From: Stropharia rugosoannulata
Lineage: Eukaryota > Basidiomycota > Agaricomycetes > Agaricales > Strophariaceae
DNA: 64,000 nt
Direction of reading: 5' to 3'
Assembly (NCBI GenBank): GCA_028532985.1
Contig: JANCIK010000009.1
Span: 2,480,001 to 2,544,000, forward strand
Shown here: one piece after another, positions 12,191-27,741 of the stretch
Layout of the letters: every line of letters begins with the position of its first letter
Numbering within the stretch: position 1 is the first letter of the stretch
The notes under the pieces: model-generated
The model's input: only the letters and a program-made list of their open reading frames with translations
The model's database searches: none
Told to the model about the DNA's origin: nothing
Made by a program: the position numbers and the translations under genes

Positions 12191-14605
12191 ATGGCTACAC
12201 AATTTGATCATATATACCATGGGATGTCTCCAGAACTCGGAAGTGGGTTTTCATCCACATAAAAGATTATACCAGTATTGCTCATATCCATTCATCAATT
12301 TTTCTACCAGAGTTTCGTGTGGCTCCCAGTGGCATGGCATGGAAGGGCAGTGATCCCGGAAGCGAGGTTATTGCAGTACCTTCCGGTGATATCAAGTGGG
12401 CGCAGTGGATTCGTGTAGCCAGACAATTTCAACTGCGCGTGGGGTTGAGGGACCATAGGAAGGAAAAGTTCGACGGGTTTGCTCGAGAGGTCCGTGCACA
12501 TCATTCGATTCATCCATTTTGTAGCTCATTTGTTAGTTAGGATCATGATAAAATGGCTGGTCTTCTCAAGAACCTATTTGGGATTACACTCGAGACTCGC
12601 GAGGCCTCGTTCAAAGGTTGGAATTGGGGTGTAACTGATTTCCAAGGTACGACCATACAGCAGGATGTATATGAATGTGTGGCTCACATGAAGCAGGCGA
12701 GGATCTCGCATTCACAATAGCCGATCGGACAGCCTTTGAACTGCCGTTGCGATATGTTGCCAACTCTAACATCGCAGGAAAGACCGAAGTTTCCCTCGAG
12801 TTTTCCAATGCCATGTCGAGCGCCGCCAGTGGCTCAAAGTCCGCCGGAAAGTTTATGGGAGACGAGTTGACCGAAATCCGTTTCTATGTCCCCGGCACAC
12901 TTACAAAGATGAAAGGGTCAGATGCTGGATCACAAAAGTCAGACAACGAAGACGATGGCGAAGACATCAGTGCTGCGCAGGTATTCCACGACACTGTCAA
13001 AGAGAAAGCTGAGATTGGGCAAGTCGTTGGCGATCTGATTTTGAGCTTTGAAGAGGTTCTCGTTCTTACTCCTCGTGGACGTTACGATATGGACATGTTC
13101 CATGACTTCCTGCGATTGCGAGGGAAAACATACGACTATAAAGTGCTTTATCAGAGCATTTCTCGGCTATTCCTTCTGCCCAAAGACGATCAACACGTTC
13201 TGTTTATAGTAAGTTCATTGCTTCCTGATATAACATTGATGATCCAACATAACTCTGTAGTTGGGGCTGAGTGTACCAATTCGACAAGGGCAAACTCTCT
13301 ATCAATATCTAGTCATGCAATTTACAAAAGAGGAGGAGATAACTGCAGAGCTCAACCTTAGCGAGTGAGCTTTAAAATATGCACGTTTATGATGCTTTTA
13401 ATTAAACTTACTTTTAGGGAAGAAATTGCCAAGTACGATAAACTGAAGAAGAATTACGAGGATCCCACCTATGAAGTTGTCTCTAGCATCTTTCGTGCTC
13501 TTGCTGGGAAGAAAATAATTGGCTCGGGGAGTTTTCAAAGGTTGGTTTGTGCCCATATCATGTGCTGATTATGCTGACTTTTTTCTTTCCAGTCGCGAGG
13601 GTCACCCAGGCTTCAAAGCTAACCTCAAAGCCGTTCAGGGAGACCTTTTCATGCTCGAGCGTTACATCTTCTTCGTGTCTAAGCAGCCACTGTTAATCGA
13701 ACTCTCTGATGTTCACCAAGTCGTATTTTCCCGCGTTGGCACTGGATCGGGTGCTGCAGCTGGCCGCACTTTCGACATCAAAATTGTCACCAAGTCCGCC
13801 ACTGAGCACACCTTCACCTCCATTAACAAGGAAGAGCATGAAGTCACGGAGGCCTATTTGCGAGACAAGAAAATCAAGGTGAAGAATGAAATGCTCCCAG
13901 ATCAAGAACTGCTTTTAGCAGCTGTAGGCGTTGATGATGATGATGACGATGACGATGATGACATGGCCAGTGTGGCTAGCGATGATTCACGACCGAAAGC
14001 ACGGCCGAGAGCAAATGGCGGTGCGGGAGAAGATAGCGAATCGGAAGATGGTATGTTATTGAGATTTCCCTCCTTTTTGAGAGTTGAGCAGCCGTTTGAC
14101 GACTTTTGTAGAGGATTTCCAAGCCTCTGATTCTGACTCCGGATCACCAAGTGATACCGACAGCGATGCAACGGGAGATGCAGAGACGGCATCTGACGCG
14201 TCGGGTGACCGTGCGCTCACGAGCAGCAAGAAGAAGGGCAAGGGGAAAGCGAAATCCACTGCGGATGGTGAAGGCTCCGCAGGCAAGAAGGCCAAAGCGA
14301 TCGCTGCAGATGGAGACAAGCCCAAGCCCAAGCCCAAGCCGAAGGTGACGAAGGGCTCGGACAACGAGGCTATGGATGTAGATGACGAAGAGAAACCGAA
14401 GCCGAGGCCGAAGCCGAAGCCTAAATCTAAGCCTTCTACAACAGGTGAAGAAGGCTCTAAACCTAAACCTAAGCTGCCAGCTGCTGCTACTGCTGAGCCT
14501 ATGGATGTCGACGAGAAGCCGCGGCCAAAACCCAAACCAAAGACGAAACAGGCTGCGGATGCAGACGAACCACCGAAGAAAAAGATCAAGAAGGCGGACG
14601 ACTGA
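12191..14605 (+). CDS. pob3: FACT histone chaperone subunit Pob3 (SSRP1-like)
   Basis: Partner of Spt16 in FACT, which reorganises nucleosomes in transcription and replication; nuclear. Exons: 12191-12242, 12311-12489, 12541-12646, 12697-13208, 13261-13364, 13418-13540, 13593-14050, 14112-14605; 675 aa. Recognisable blocks are the N-terminal dimerisation domain (MATQFDHIYHG; GMAWKG; FKGWNWGVTD), the SSRP1/POB3 core (DELTEIRFYVPG; TPRGRYDMDMFHDFLRLRGKTYDYK) and the Rtt106-like PH domain (RTFDIKIVTKS). An acidic stretch with ten consecutive Asp follows. As in other fungi there is no HMG box. Instead the last ~120 residues are Lys/Pro-rich with repeated KPKPKPK-type runs, which yeast Pob3 lacks. 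The start is supported by alignment of MATQFD with known Pob3 N-termini. The downstream carboxylesterase gene is convergent, 241 bp away. Confidence 0.96.
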
Positions 14606-14846
14606 TAGATATGTTTGAATCTGGTTATAAATGTTAAATCGACGATTATTTTTTTTCTCTCCCTTGTTAATCTCGCAGTGTTTTACATGTTACTTGTTCC
14701 CTTTGTATGTTTTATCCTCTGCCAATTTCATTGCACATCAATGGCGGCTCTTGTCCAACATGCATCAATGCGATTAGTGCCATTACGATTCAAGGGTAAT
14801 CTACGAAGTCCTAGTATGTAGGAAGGCTAGTAAAAACATATTCTGT

Positions 14847-17199
<2,353 letters not shown>

Positions 17200-19053
17200 T
17201 TCTCTCTTCGAGGTAGGATAGAAAAACAGAAAAGCGTATGGGAAGCGCGGTCGTATGTCTTCCTCTTATATGCGCTCCACGGCACGTTAAAAATCTCTTC
17301 TAATCTTATGTGAAATAATTCAACACGTTATATGACGCCGTGGTTCTTCTGGAAACATTATGTAAATGCGAGTAGCATACGTACTACGGAACAAAAGAGC
17401 AACGCAGCTCAAGTGAGGCTCATTTTTCCCGGCTGCAAGGGAAGCACATTCCTCTACCATAGAAAACACTGGTATTAGCCCCATAAGTTATAGTCCTAAG
17501 ATTTATGTACAGATTCCCTTATGCAGATGCTTCTGAACCATATGTTGTTTTCCCTCTTGCTTCATTCGCGGACGCAGCATATTTATAGATGTCCCAATTA
17601 GTAATTCAGCGGATCCCAATTCATGGAGATTCATGGTCAGCAGTGGTCAACAACCCAGTTATTCCCACCAATTGTTTATTCACGATGTCTATATGCTTAT
17701 TTGCCTCTCTCAACTGCATAACGTGATGAGAAAATTATGATGTCAAACACGCGATTTTAACGAGTTAACTCACTAATCAAGAGACGGCAAACCCAGTGAC
17801 TTACCCTGGTCTTACGGGTTGTCGACGCCCCCGAGGCTCCATTGGAGGATAGGTTCAATTGACAGCATGCTAGAAGGTATTTCAAGAGTTTTTATCTCAC
17901 TGACCACGGAAAATACGGCGAATTTCGCCGAAACCGCTCTGTGCGACTTAAGCATTCAGTCCAAGTATATCCGTAAATAATTGTCGCAGCGTAACCAATA
18001 CCTTCCATAAAGGGAAAGAATTGCCTGTCTGGGGCAGGCACATTAATCAAGGGTCTTCCAGGATACCAGAATCAGATGTAGAGGAGAGTCTGGAATGATG
18101 AATCAGTTTACGTAGAGTGAGGAAGAAAGATGCCAAGCTTCAGCAAGCCACATTCAGCATTGTTTAAACCAAATGGAGATACTAAGGATGTGCTGAGGTG
18201 ATGCACGCGTGACTTTGGCAACTTACTCACCAATGCAACCAAAACGCAACACACCAACGTTAATCGCAGCTCTTGTATGTTATGCGCAGCATAACGGAGA
18301 ACTGTAGTCATGCTTCTTGGAGACGATTAAAAGCGATTAAAATCTTTGTAGAATGATTGTCTGCTTACATACTCTGTAAAACTGGATGATCCAGCATTAT
18401 TGCAGCATTACGTATATAGCACACCATATGCAAGTGTCTGCCGTTGGCTATCCTCGTGTGAGCATTACGACAGTTCAAACCTCAGCTGGATACATCTTTA
18501 TAGTCAGAGTTGTGCAGGCGTCTATGGTCAGTACGCCTAGTCCTTGATGGAAGAGTAATCTCAGTCATAATATTATACTAATTGAAAGAACTGTCGAACC
18601 GACGAATACACGGAAGTCGACTGGGTGCTCTATACTGAAATCTCGCAACGAAGACGAGATGGATTTTGCTCATTCTGTTACTTATTGGATTGTTGGTGCA
18701 TAAAGGATGCATACTGCTGCCGCAGGCGTTGCGCACCGATTGCGCACTGCGCACGAGCTGTGCTCCGCACAACTGATTCTTGTCAAGACTCCATTTCCAT
18801 TGTTTCACCGCATATTGCCAGACTATACCCGCCCATAAGCACAATGCAAGCAGCAGTATTACTTGGAAGCGCAGTAGTGCTTTGCAGATGCAGATGTTTG
18901 TTAGGATTGGGGAAGTGGTGGTCAGGAGATAAGAGATTGATGAGATAATGAACGCTGCGCCCAAAAAGGGTTCATCTACCGAGTTGGTTCGACCACAGCC
19001 ACTCACTACCTCTTTCCATTTCTCCACCATCTCTCAAGTTCATACCGTATACA
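17200..19053. other. Divergent intergenic region, carboxylesterase/cofilin
   Basis: About 1.85 kb, mostly AT-rich, without a supported gene. The last ~60 bp before the cofilin ATG are pyrimidine-rich, as is usual for highly expressed fungal genes. A 150-codon minus frame at 18578-19030 has no recognisable motif and overlaps that promoter. Confidence 0.5.
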
Positions 19054-19778
19054 ATGGCGAGTATTGATCAATTTATGATCTCTTTGCGTGTCTTGAACTA
19101 TCTGTCTACAGGCTTCCGGTGTCGGCGTCAACCCCTCTTGTCTCGAGTCCTTCCAAGAGCTCAAGCTCAAGAAGGCCCACAAGTACATCATCTTCAACCT
19201 CAACAAGGACTTCACCGAAATCATCGTTGAGAAGACCTCTACCGACGCCGATTACGATAAATTCCTGGCCGATCTACCTGAGAACGAGTGCCGCTGGGCT
19301 ATCTATGACTTTGAGTTCGAGAAGGAGGGTGCCGGCAAGCGTAACAAAATCATCTTCATTTCTTGGTGAGCATATTTTCCTTGCGCACCCTCTCGCAGAA
19401 TCTACACTCTTCCACATCGCGCATCAACCAGTACTATACCGCGTTAATGGAATAATGTTACTGATCATGCCTGATCAGGTCACCCGATGATGCAAAGATC
19501 AAGCAGAAGATGGTGTTTGCTAGCTCCCGAGATGGTCTGAAGCGCGCGCTCACTGGTGTAGCTGTGGAAATTCAAGGAACCGATTTCTCCGAGGTCGCTC
19601 ATGAAGCTGGTAAGTATCATGTTCACGGCACTTACCTGCTTCCTCCACGCGTAGCACCAAGATGTGCTGTGCCAGTATCAAAAGACGCGTAGATGGGAGC
19701 AGATAAGGCTTTTCTTCAGGATACTGACTTAACAATCCTTCCTTTCTAGTTTTAGACAAAGCCAGCCGCGGTAACTAA
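19054..19778 (+). CDS. cof1: Cofilin (ADF/cofilin), actin-severing protein
   Basis: Severs and depolymerises actin filaments. Exons 19054-19056 (the ATG alone), 19112-19365, 19479-19609 and 19750-19778 give 138 aa, typical of the family. The protein opens [20 protein letters not shown], and the ADF-H fold is clear: [21 protein letters not shown], the actin-binding helix [21 protein letters not shown] and IQGTDFSEV. The first intron begins directly after ATG with a GC donor (GCGAGT) and ends at CTACAG. No GT donor nearby keeps the frame, and an intron at the very start is common in fungal cofilin genes. The following M43 gene is convergent. Alpha-actinin lies 7 kb to the left. Confidence 0.96.
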
Positions 19779-20364
19779 GAAAGAAGTACCCCTAATAGCC
19801 TAATTCTTGTTGTTTTGCATCAACCCATCACCAAACCCCTAGACCCGTATTTCTATGCGTTTTGGAATCCCTCAGGGTCCCACTGGAGGTCTAGAAGCAA
19901 TCTGTATCTGAATATCCATGTCACGGACGTGTTATTAATCGTTAATGAACCCGCGCGCGCCCAGCTCCTTTTCTATGCAGTTTTAAGCGTTGACCTGGCA
20001 GTGCCGCGCAACTGGGGACATCAAGATCAATATATCATCTCTTCGGCCACGCTTTATCTTATGTTTATTGCTTCAGGGTAAATATTGACGTGTAGCAGAG
20101 GGTGATACTCCTCGCGAATGAGGACTTATGGCAATCAGACTTAAGATTTCAGATACATTTAAGTTGCGTTCTTACCCATAGGCCTAGGTAGTAAGCCATA
20201 AGAGCAGAAAGTAATATTTTTATATTTATACGTCTATAATATAACATATTACCGACAATCGCACTATCCTCGTTACTAGTGATCTAGAGTGGCATGTATG
20301 GCCGCACACCAGTCTTCGCTAAGTCTTATTCAAGCCCCATGAATGGTTTGAATTACGCAGCCTT
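19779..20364. other. Convergent 3' intergenic region
   Basis: About 590 bp between the cofilin and M43 protease stops. AT-rich, with nothing recognisable apart from likely 3' untranslated sequence. Confidence 0.5.
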
Positions 20365-21569
20365 TCAAACGTTGATGTTGCGGTAGGTCCTAAGATGACT
20401 CTTTATACGCCTAGTTTGTCCTGGGGTAAAGATGTGAAGGCAGTCATCGTCGGAATAATCCATGTAGTTGTCTGTTATATGAAAGGTTCCCCGTCAAATT
20501 CAAGTACTGCAGAGAATTCGTTTTAACTCACGAATAGGATCTAGTCCTGGTTGGCCTGGGCAAGTGTCAGGCCGAACCTTGGGGCATCCGGTTGTTGGCG
20601 TCTTCTGAACGGGGGTGTCTGCAACCATGTCTCCCGATGAAGAGCAAGAGTTACCCTAAATTTCCAGAACACCGTCAGCATCATCATTCGATTTACTATA
20701 TTTGAGTTACCATTACCTGGAAGGTGTGATACAGACCGACCCAGTGGCCAGTTTCGTGAGTGAGAGTACGACCAAGGTTGAAGTGCTCCATGTTTCCTCC
20801 TGGTAGGGTTTGATGCTGAATAACAACGCCGTCATCTTTCGGGAGCCCTTCGTAGTCTGCAGGGAAAGTAGAATATCCGAGAAGACCCTGAGCGTCCTTA
20901 TTTTCGAACCTACATTGCACTCTCAAGTCAGCATCTGAATATGCTCGTACACTCAGACATACCCAACGGTATAAACATTGAGCGTCTCGGCACCGCCGTT
21001 CCTGAGCGAGTCCTTCATCAGGGACTGATATGAGCTAATTCAGAGCAGGCGTTTGTTTTAGTTGGTGACGTTGTCCAATTTAGGCAAGTGCATACCTATC
21101 TGGGCCTACGCCGGTGAACCAGTCCTTGTTCACCGTATGCGACACGTTAACCAGTTTGAAGCGTATTCCAGTAGGCTTATAGTCCATATTAAGGACATCA
21201 ATCTGGTGCTCTATCTGCTTCTTACTACGGCGGACCTGGGTATTAGCTAGTGCTTCCCGCACGGGTAAGTACAGTGATGGGCGCTTACGGAATTGAGCCA
21301 CCCGCGCGGGTGCTGTTAGCAGCGATGACATGGAAATGCACATCTATGACGGCGTTGCCCGAGGCTTTAGCGCTTGGTTCTTTCTTGTGGCGTTGAAACT
21401 TGAGCTCGTGCGAGGCCTTGCGCGCTGCGGATATTTCTGAGCCGCACTTCCGACCAGGAGAATGGCTATGGAAAGAACTGCTCAGGGAGGATGTGTGGCG
21501 CGGGGGTGCACCTGCAACGAAGGCAAATCCGGTGACAAAGGAAATGAGGACGGTCGCAGAGAACTTCAT
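20365..21569 (-). CDS. Secreted M43-family zinc metalloprotease
   Basis: Extracellular endopeptidase of the pappalysin (MEROPS M43) family. Exons from the 5' end: 21289-21569, 21096-21224, 20963-21034, 20717-20909, 20532-20655, 20365-20471; 301 aa. I start at [20 protein letters not shown], a good signal peptide, rather than five codons upstream. Zinc motif [13 protein letters not shown] matches HExxHxxGxxH, and the downstream Met-turn [11 protein letters not shown] fits the family. Conserved neighbours are QIDVLNMDY and LNVYTVG. Several Cys in GNSCSSSGD...[15 protein letters not shown] should form disulfides. A TATAAAG lies at about 21687-21693, 120 bp upstream on this strand. The protein resembles fungal extracellular proteases used for nutrient acquisition; target unknown. 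Confidence 0.94.
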
Positions 21570-23377
21570 CTTGGGGATATACAATATTGTTTTTTTGGTT
21601 GTCTGAAAGACAGTTTCTTCAAGGCCTGCTTGAAGAAGGGAGGAGTGGGACGCTCAACGTGAGGAGCCTAATTGCATTCTTCTGCCCTTTATACTGCTAC
21701 CTCTCCGCTCAGGCTCTCGGTTTTCCTGTCAGACGACCTGAGATATATACAGAAATATCTACTATGTAAAAATATCTACTTCGTTTCTTGGATGCAATCA
21801 TGATAGAGCGGACTGATTGACAGCTTTACATGGTATTTTCCAAGTGAATGGTGCAAAAAAATAAATGCCTGTAGCTATGGATTTCGAGGACATTGAGGCT
21901 ACGTATAGACTACATTGCACTAGTTATTTTTGCTTGATGCCAACAATTATCCGGAGTGTACAATCCTGTGAGCGCTGAAGACAACGCTCTCAGGCCGCGC
22001 CCGGTGAACGTGTATTCAGTACATAAGCGAAGGGCGACTTCCGGCATCAATATCAAGGAAACCGTTGTCAATTGATGGCTATAGTGTCTGTCGCAGCGTA
22101 TAGAAGCAGATATAAGCTGTGGGCATAGGTTTGGCTGCTGAAAAGCAACAGTTGCTTGACACAAACAGTCGCCCATCCATCCGGAAGCACTGTAGCCATC
22201 CACACCTGAGGAACTGGTTTTTAAAACAACATTTTGACTTGATTCTGAGTTGAACCTGTTATATATATATGGTTAGACGCTCTTTAACGCGTATGGGTAT
22301 TGCTCTTACCATAAATATCCTTCTGGTTCCCGGTCAAGAGCTACCACTGCGAAGCCAGTTGGACCGACAGCCTCCGACAGCATTGGTAAAGCAGTCGACC
22401 TGGCCTCAAACCAGTTCTGTAGTCGTATGAATTAATTTTTGGGGATGGCTCAACCACTCTATTCCATCCTCTGGCACAAACATGAATCACGCCGTCCGAG
22501 TTCGCAAGAACAATTGGTCATCAGACAATGTATTCCGTTACTTTAATTTATGAGTCTGGGTGTAAACGTAGTAGGTAGGCATAATAAGCCTAAGCCCGGA
22601 ATACATATTCCACTCGGCCACCGCCGCAAGACAGCAGTGTCCTCGGAGCTAGTCTGCATATTTTAAGATACAGTAAAAGGAGATCAAAAAGACAATTTTC
22701 GACGTTCTCTCTTTGACACTCGAGGATTGCAATATTTTCAAACGTTTAACAGTTTAACGATCAACTAAATTGCCCTACCTACCTACCTACCTACCTATAT
22801 GTACGTACCTAAAGCAAATCGGCAATGAATATACCTACCATTAAAACAAGACAAGGCGAAAAAGAGGGGTGAAAAATGGTGAAAGACGAGACGAGCGGCT
22901 CCTGCGCCTGCATGCGCTGGGAGCGCGGGAGACGCGCGCGCGCGTAGCATGACAGAGCAAAGCAGGGTGGATCATACATAGCGCACAGGCGCTCGTGAAT
23001 GTGTGTGTGTGTGCAAAGGCATGAAAGCCAGGGTATCCAGGGAACGAGCGGGGCGGGGAAGCAAATAAAAACTAGGCCGTGAACAGATATTGTTAATGAT
23101 AAATATAAATGGGTTGTTCCGGGAGTGCAAGTATTTCCATACGTTATGTTAAGGAGATGGACGAAGAGAAAATGCAAGGGGATATCGAAGTTGAATGCAA
23201 ATGCGGGGCGTGTGTTATGTGGGCGGGGGTGTGCGGATTGGTGGTGGGGTTCCGTGGTTGTAATTTGGTTTGACAATTTAGATAGTGGAAGTGTGAGATC
23301 CAAAGTGCATATACATAAACATGGCAGGGAAGCGGTAGTGCGTAGTATGGCACGCGCAGGCAAGGCAGTTTCGGTAT
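21570..23377. other. Intergenic region with simple repeats
   Basis: About 1.8 kb between M43 protease and membrane-protein genes. It contains (CTAC)n-type repeats at about 22777-22797, a short GT run near 23000 and a GC-alternating run near 22935. Long minus frames at 22809-23384 look like 3' untranslated sequence of the next gene. No supported gene. Confidence 0.5.
22777..22797. repeat. Tetranucleotide microsatellite (CTAC)n
   Basis: About five tandem copies of CTAC/CCTA, followed by TATATGTACGTACC. It lies in a non-coding region. Confidence 0.8.
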
Positions 23378-24749
23378 TCACCACACGCCCGTCTCACGAT
23401 TCTTGAGGTGCCTATGCCGCCCAACAAGATGCGTGGGCACGGCGTTCACCGCACGCCGCGCAACCGTGTTCGTCGGGCTGACGTGCAGGCTAGTCGACTT
23501 CGTCGCCCCGGCAGCCGCCGCAGGTGCTGCCGCGGTGGTCGCGAGGTTGTCCGCTGAACCGCCTAGCGCGGTGGGCTGCTGATGCCCGGGGTTATTACGC
23601 GTCGCGTACACCCCAACACCAATTGCGCCTGCAATAATGATAAGCAACGCAAGACCAATAAACCAAACCCAACGCGAGTAGCTCTTCGTTGAATTAAGTG
23701 TCTGGTCCAACCACGAGCTATGGTACGCGTTAATAAAATCCCATCTCACATATTAAAAATCAAAAGAAGCTCACTTCTCTCTCCTGCCGCTGCCCTTGAT
23801 TTTCTCCTCTTTGACAACCATGCTAAAGCGCCGCCAGAAATCGTCGCCTTTCTCGCCGCGCTTGGGCAGGAGCGTCTCTTCCGAATTGCCACGCATAATA
23901 GGTTTGCGCGGCGTCGCCTTGCCCTCCTCTGTCGCGTCTGTGAAGCTGACGTTCACGATGGGCGACTTGGCGGGGCGGATGAACGCCGCCGTGATGGGCG
24001 TCATCGGAGGCTGCAGCGGGTGCGGCGCACTCGGTGCAGGCGACGCAGGCATAGGAAACGCTGCTCCCTTGAACGCGTTCCCGGTCGGGATCTGGATGGG
24101 CGCTGGGGGCATCTTCGGCATCGCAGGCTCGGGGCGCGCGAGGTTCAGAGCAGCCATGGGGGCCGCATAGCCAGGACGCGGAGCCGCAATGGGCTGGGGC
24201 ATTTGGGGCGCCATTTGGTTGATATTTGCGGCCTGCTGGGGCTGGGGCATGCGTTGCGGCTGGGTCATAGGAGCTGGCACAGGCATAGACTGTTGTGGTT
24301 GCGGGAACCCGTTCGGGCGGGTTGGCGACGGGGGTGCGCTGGCGCCAGTAGCAGCAGCGAGTGCGGCATTCTTCGACAGGGGGGTTGCAATACCAGGGGG
24401 CGAGACCGGTTGACGACGATAAGCATCCTCATCGTCCGACTCGTCTGAATCATCCTCCATGCTCAAGAGCATGGCACCGATACCGGAGTTACGAGTCGGT
24501 CCGTTTTTGGGCGCTGCAAGTTTCGCAGAGTCCTCTCCAAGGTAATTGTTGTAACTAGACAAATGATTGAAGCGTCAGTATGAAACCAAGACCACTGAGA
24601 ACGAGGGATACGGACACATCATAAGCCGAGGTTCGCGCATTGGGATCAGCCGGCTTGGGCTGGCGCAGACGTGGCTGGAGCTGGGGGGTTTCGTAGTACG
24701 AGTCCGGTTCGTCGGTGGCGAAGGGCGGTTTGCCAGCAAGGGGAGCCAT
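23378..24749 (-). CDS. Proline-rich single-pass membrane protein, function unknown
   Basis: Exons 24616-24749, 23775-24554 and 23378-23717 give 417 aa. The first ~300 residues are hydrophilic and Pro/Ala/Gln-rich (many PQP and PMPQP runs) with an acidic stretch EDDSDESDDED. A conserved-looking block, FWRRFSMVVKEEKIKG, comes just before a single hydrophobic segment WVWFIGLALLIIIAGAIGVGVY. That is followed by an Ala/Thr-rich tail of ~80 residues. There is no signal peptide, so the segment is probably an internal anchor. The FWRRFSM-then-TM layout resembles other uncharacterised basidiomycete membrane proteins as far as I recall. I do not assign a function. The second splice joins RRE to NSWLDQTLNSTKSYSRW; an alternative acceptor would break the frame. 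Confidence 0.8.
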
Positions 24750-27741
24750 TTTGTGGTTGATTGGTTGATTGATTGATACGGTACGCTAACAGAATATGTT
24801 CCAAGATGAAGGCCAACGAAGCGACACAAAAGAAGGTGGGTTTGAAAGAGCGGAATTGCACTGGCAAGGCCCAGGATGCAAGGAGGGCGTAGAAGAAAGG
24901 GGATGGGGGGAAGAAAGGATGATTTGCGCTTGTCCGCCGCGTCCCAATTTGACCAACGTGCCGCGCGAGCACGTGGAGCAGGTCCTGCAATATCCCGGCC
25001 ATCACTTTCCCTCTTTCTGATAAGTAATTTGGGTAACCTTGGTCCCCCTTCATCCTCATCCTTCATCCATTCTTTCTTTCAACATCCCGCCTTGTACTAT
25101 CGCCCTTTTGTCTTCACTCTTTTGTTCTAATCCTAATCCCCCCCTGCTCCATGCTAATAAGGCGCGCCTTATGCTATTTTCGTCTGCCGCCATCTCTGCA
25201 TGTATGGGATTTTGATCGCTACTGGAATGATGCCCTGCGCGTTTGCGATTCGTCGTTTTCTGACAGCCGGGGCGCATCACTCGTCAATCGTGGAAAACAG
25301 CTCATTCTTCCCTGGACTGCGGGAAACCCCGTTTCGTTGTGGCCACCGTGGGCTACATGAACCTTTGCGCGGGTATGTAGCGTCGGTTGTTACCATGACC
25401 ATGATCGTTGCCGACCTTGGAGCTCCTTGGAATAACACTCTTGCAGAACTTGCTCGCAGACTATTATTAGCGTTGTAAACAAAAAAGGTCCTCTTGAACA
25501 TTTAAGGAAAGGAAGCCCGAGAAGTATATTATTCGCCCTTCGTTCGCCTCCAGTTCGCAACATTTATTGATATGTTAATGTCACAAATATCACAGCCCGA
25601 CATACTGAATCTATTCACATCAGTCAATGTACATGCTTAAAATTATCCAGACTCCCAGGAGGAGTGGGTACAATGATGCTGCATACATACTCTTGATGAC
25701 ACTAGGATTTTAGCGCTCATAGTCCAGTAGGCTAGACCATAACCAGGCATATGACGCTACGTAAACAATCAACTCGTAGGACTCACAATGACATCTATCG
25801 AGTCCAGGGTATGGACTACATGATGGCACTGGTACGTAGTCGAACTGTGCGGTACCGTAAACTGTGGTTGAATACACACGTTGCGATAACGCCTTTTGAC
25901 CTGCCTTCCAATGAGCATGAACGTTTGAACGCTTGACCAACATACAGAAAAAAAATCTTACAGTGCCGCAGACAACCATAATACACCTAACAGACTTGCA
26001 TGATGAGGAAGGCATGCGGCACAACACTGCGTTCGATACAACCAAAACGACGATCTGCCATTTTTAAATTTCAAAGATTTATGTCGTGTATGTCAACAGT
26101 CACTGTATGATGATGTTTCCTCGCAGCATTTCGATGACTGCCTCTTCAAGGACCATGTATGAACCACTGTCATGTACATCAAGCCCGAGCATTACTAATT
26201 AACAGGCTCAAACTAACTATGTAGATCGAACACCAAGATAGAATTGTACTTGAAAGTAAACAACCCCTGTACGGACTTCTTCAGTTAGAAAAGAGGTTTG
26301 TCAGAGTTTCGTGCCAAGATTACTACCAAGCACGGTCAGCATGTCGTCTGGTGATGCGCGCCAAAAAAGGGAATCTTGTGCCTATATTTAGAAGTAAACA
26401 TAATACATTTTCCCAAGACAGTTGCATCTGATAATTTATTGAAGTAAGTGAAGTCCCATGTCGGTCCACCACGGCGCTGAACAAAACATTTGGGCCCAAC
26501 GCCTCCTGGACAGGTTGAACAGTGCACCGCAATCCTCTTACGCATTCCCAATCTCACTGAGCCGTATCACTTGGACTTGTTTGCTTGGATTAAATCTGCA
26601 TCCTAGTATCATTGAAAACAGTTTGCCGGTACGTGTGTAATATTTTACATTCTCAAAGAGATATTTTACGATACTAACGTATTGTAATCATTCTACTAAT
26701 ACCCAGATCGACTCGGAATTCATAAATTAAAGTAAACGGAATATGTACATTGTCTGATGAGCAGTTGTGCTGGCGAACTCCGAGTCGGATGGCGCGGCCT
26801 CAAACTATGTACCTTAGAATTTGACTTTAGTCTCTGAGAGAGTGAGGTTTCCTCTTTTGACAGGCCGCTGATCACCGTGGTGATCAGCGCACTTCGAAAG
26901 ACGCGCATGGTGATGTTGCCACGATGCGATGCTCTTGCATTGATTATCGCGCTTAGATCGGCTTAGTAGTTGTGGACCCCGACGCTCTCTCGTCTTGTTC
27001 TTTTGGTTCGAAGGTGGCACCCAATTATTCTCGTAGTGTACGTAGAAAGCTCCACCATGCAAGCGACACATATTGGTTAGTGTAACAAGTATGCATGCAG
27101 CACTGTTATTGTTACGAAATATGTACACTGCACATAATACCAGGGGATGAGGTACAAATACATTTGGAACAGGCATCATCACTGACAGGCGGTATGAAAT
27201 GAAGGAAAGACGGAAATGAAATAGCAGGGCTGGGATGACTCGTAATCATGTAATCATAGCTTATAGACTATGTAAGGAAAAGAGAAACGGAGAAAGACAA
27301 AGCCGAGTGCAAAGTAGACTACGTACAGAGTGTAGGAAAGACAGCAGGAGAAAAGAACCAAAGGAAATTTCAGAGCGCGGCGGGTAAATTATGAGACATC
27401 TAGAAGGTATGTAGTAGTTTGTGAGGGGTATGAAGGAGTGGCAGGGTTGAATACGGCCAAGGTGGGGCACAAGATATGTATGTAAGCGTGTGGGGTGGCG
27501 TTGAAACCCTGGAGGCACGCAAGGGGCCCAAAGACAGGACTGGGGTGCGGGCGCGAGACGTAAGGCGGCGTCAAGCTTCGCTGCCCCAGCTTCGACGACA
27601 GAAGGCTGATTGACTCCATCCATGCGGCTAGATATGTGCGATCGATAACGAAGGAAGAAGGAACAGACAGTATGACAAGAACAGCGGCGGAGAACAAGGG
27701 CAGAGGTATAGGGTGTTGGAGCGAAGGCGCGAAGAGACATC
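24750..27741. other. Long intergenic region without a supported gene
   Basis: About 3 kb between two minus-strand genes. The part near 24750-25150 is a purine/pyrimidine-skewed promoter for the gene on the left. The part near 27260-27741 is likely 3' untranslated sequence of the RING gene. Between them only short frames occur, none with a recognisable domain. Confidence 0.5.

Noticed and set aside
18578..19030. 150-codon minus-strand frame upstream of cofilin
   Set aside because: Overlaps the cofilin promoter and has no recognisable domain or splice partners.
22809..23384. 191-codon minus-strand frame
   Set aside because: Directly downstream of the membrane-protein stop, biased by simple repeats, with no motif; read as 3' untranslated sequence.
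26100..26192. 30-codon minus-strand frame containing GLDVHD, reminiscent of M24 peptidases
   Set aside because: Too short; the flanking frames show no metal ligands or further family motifs, so the resemblance is probably chance.
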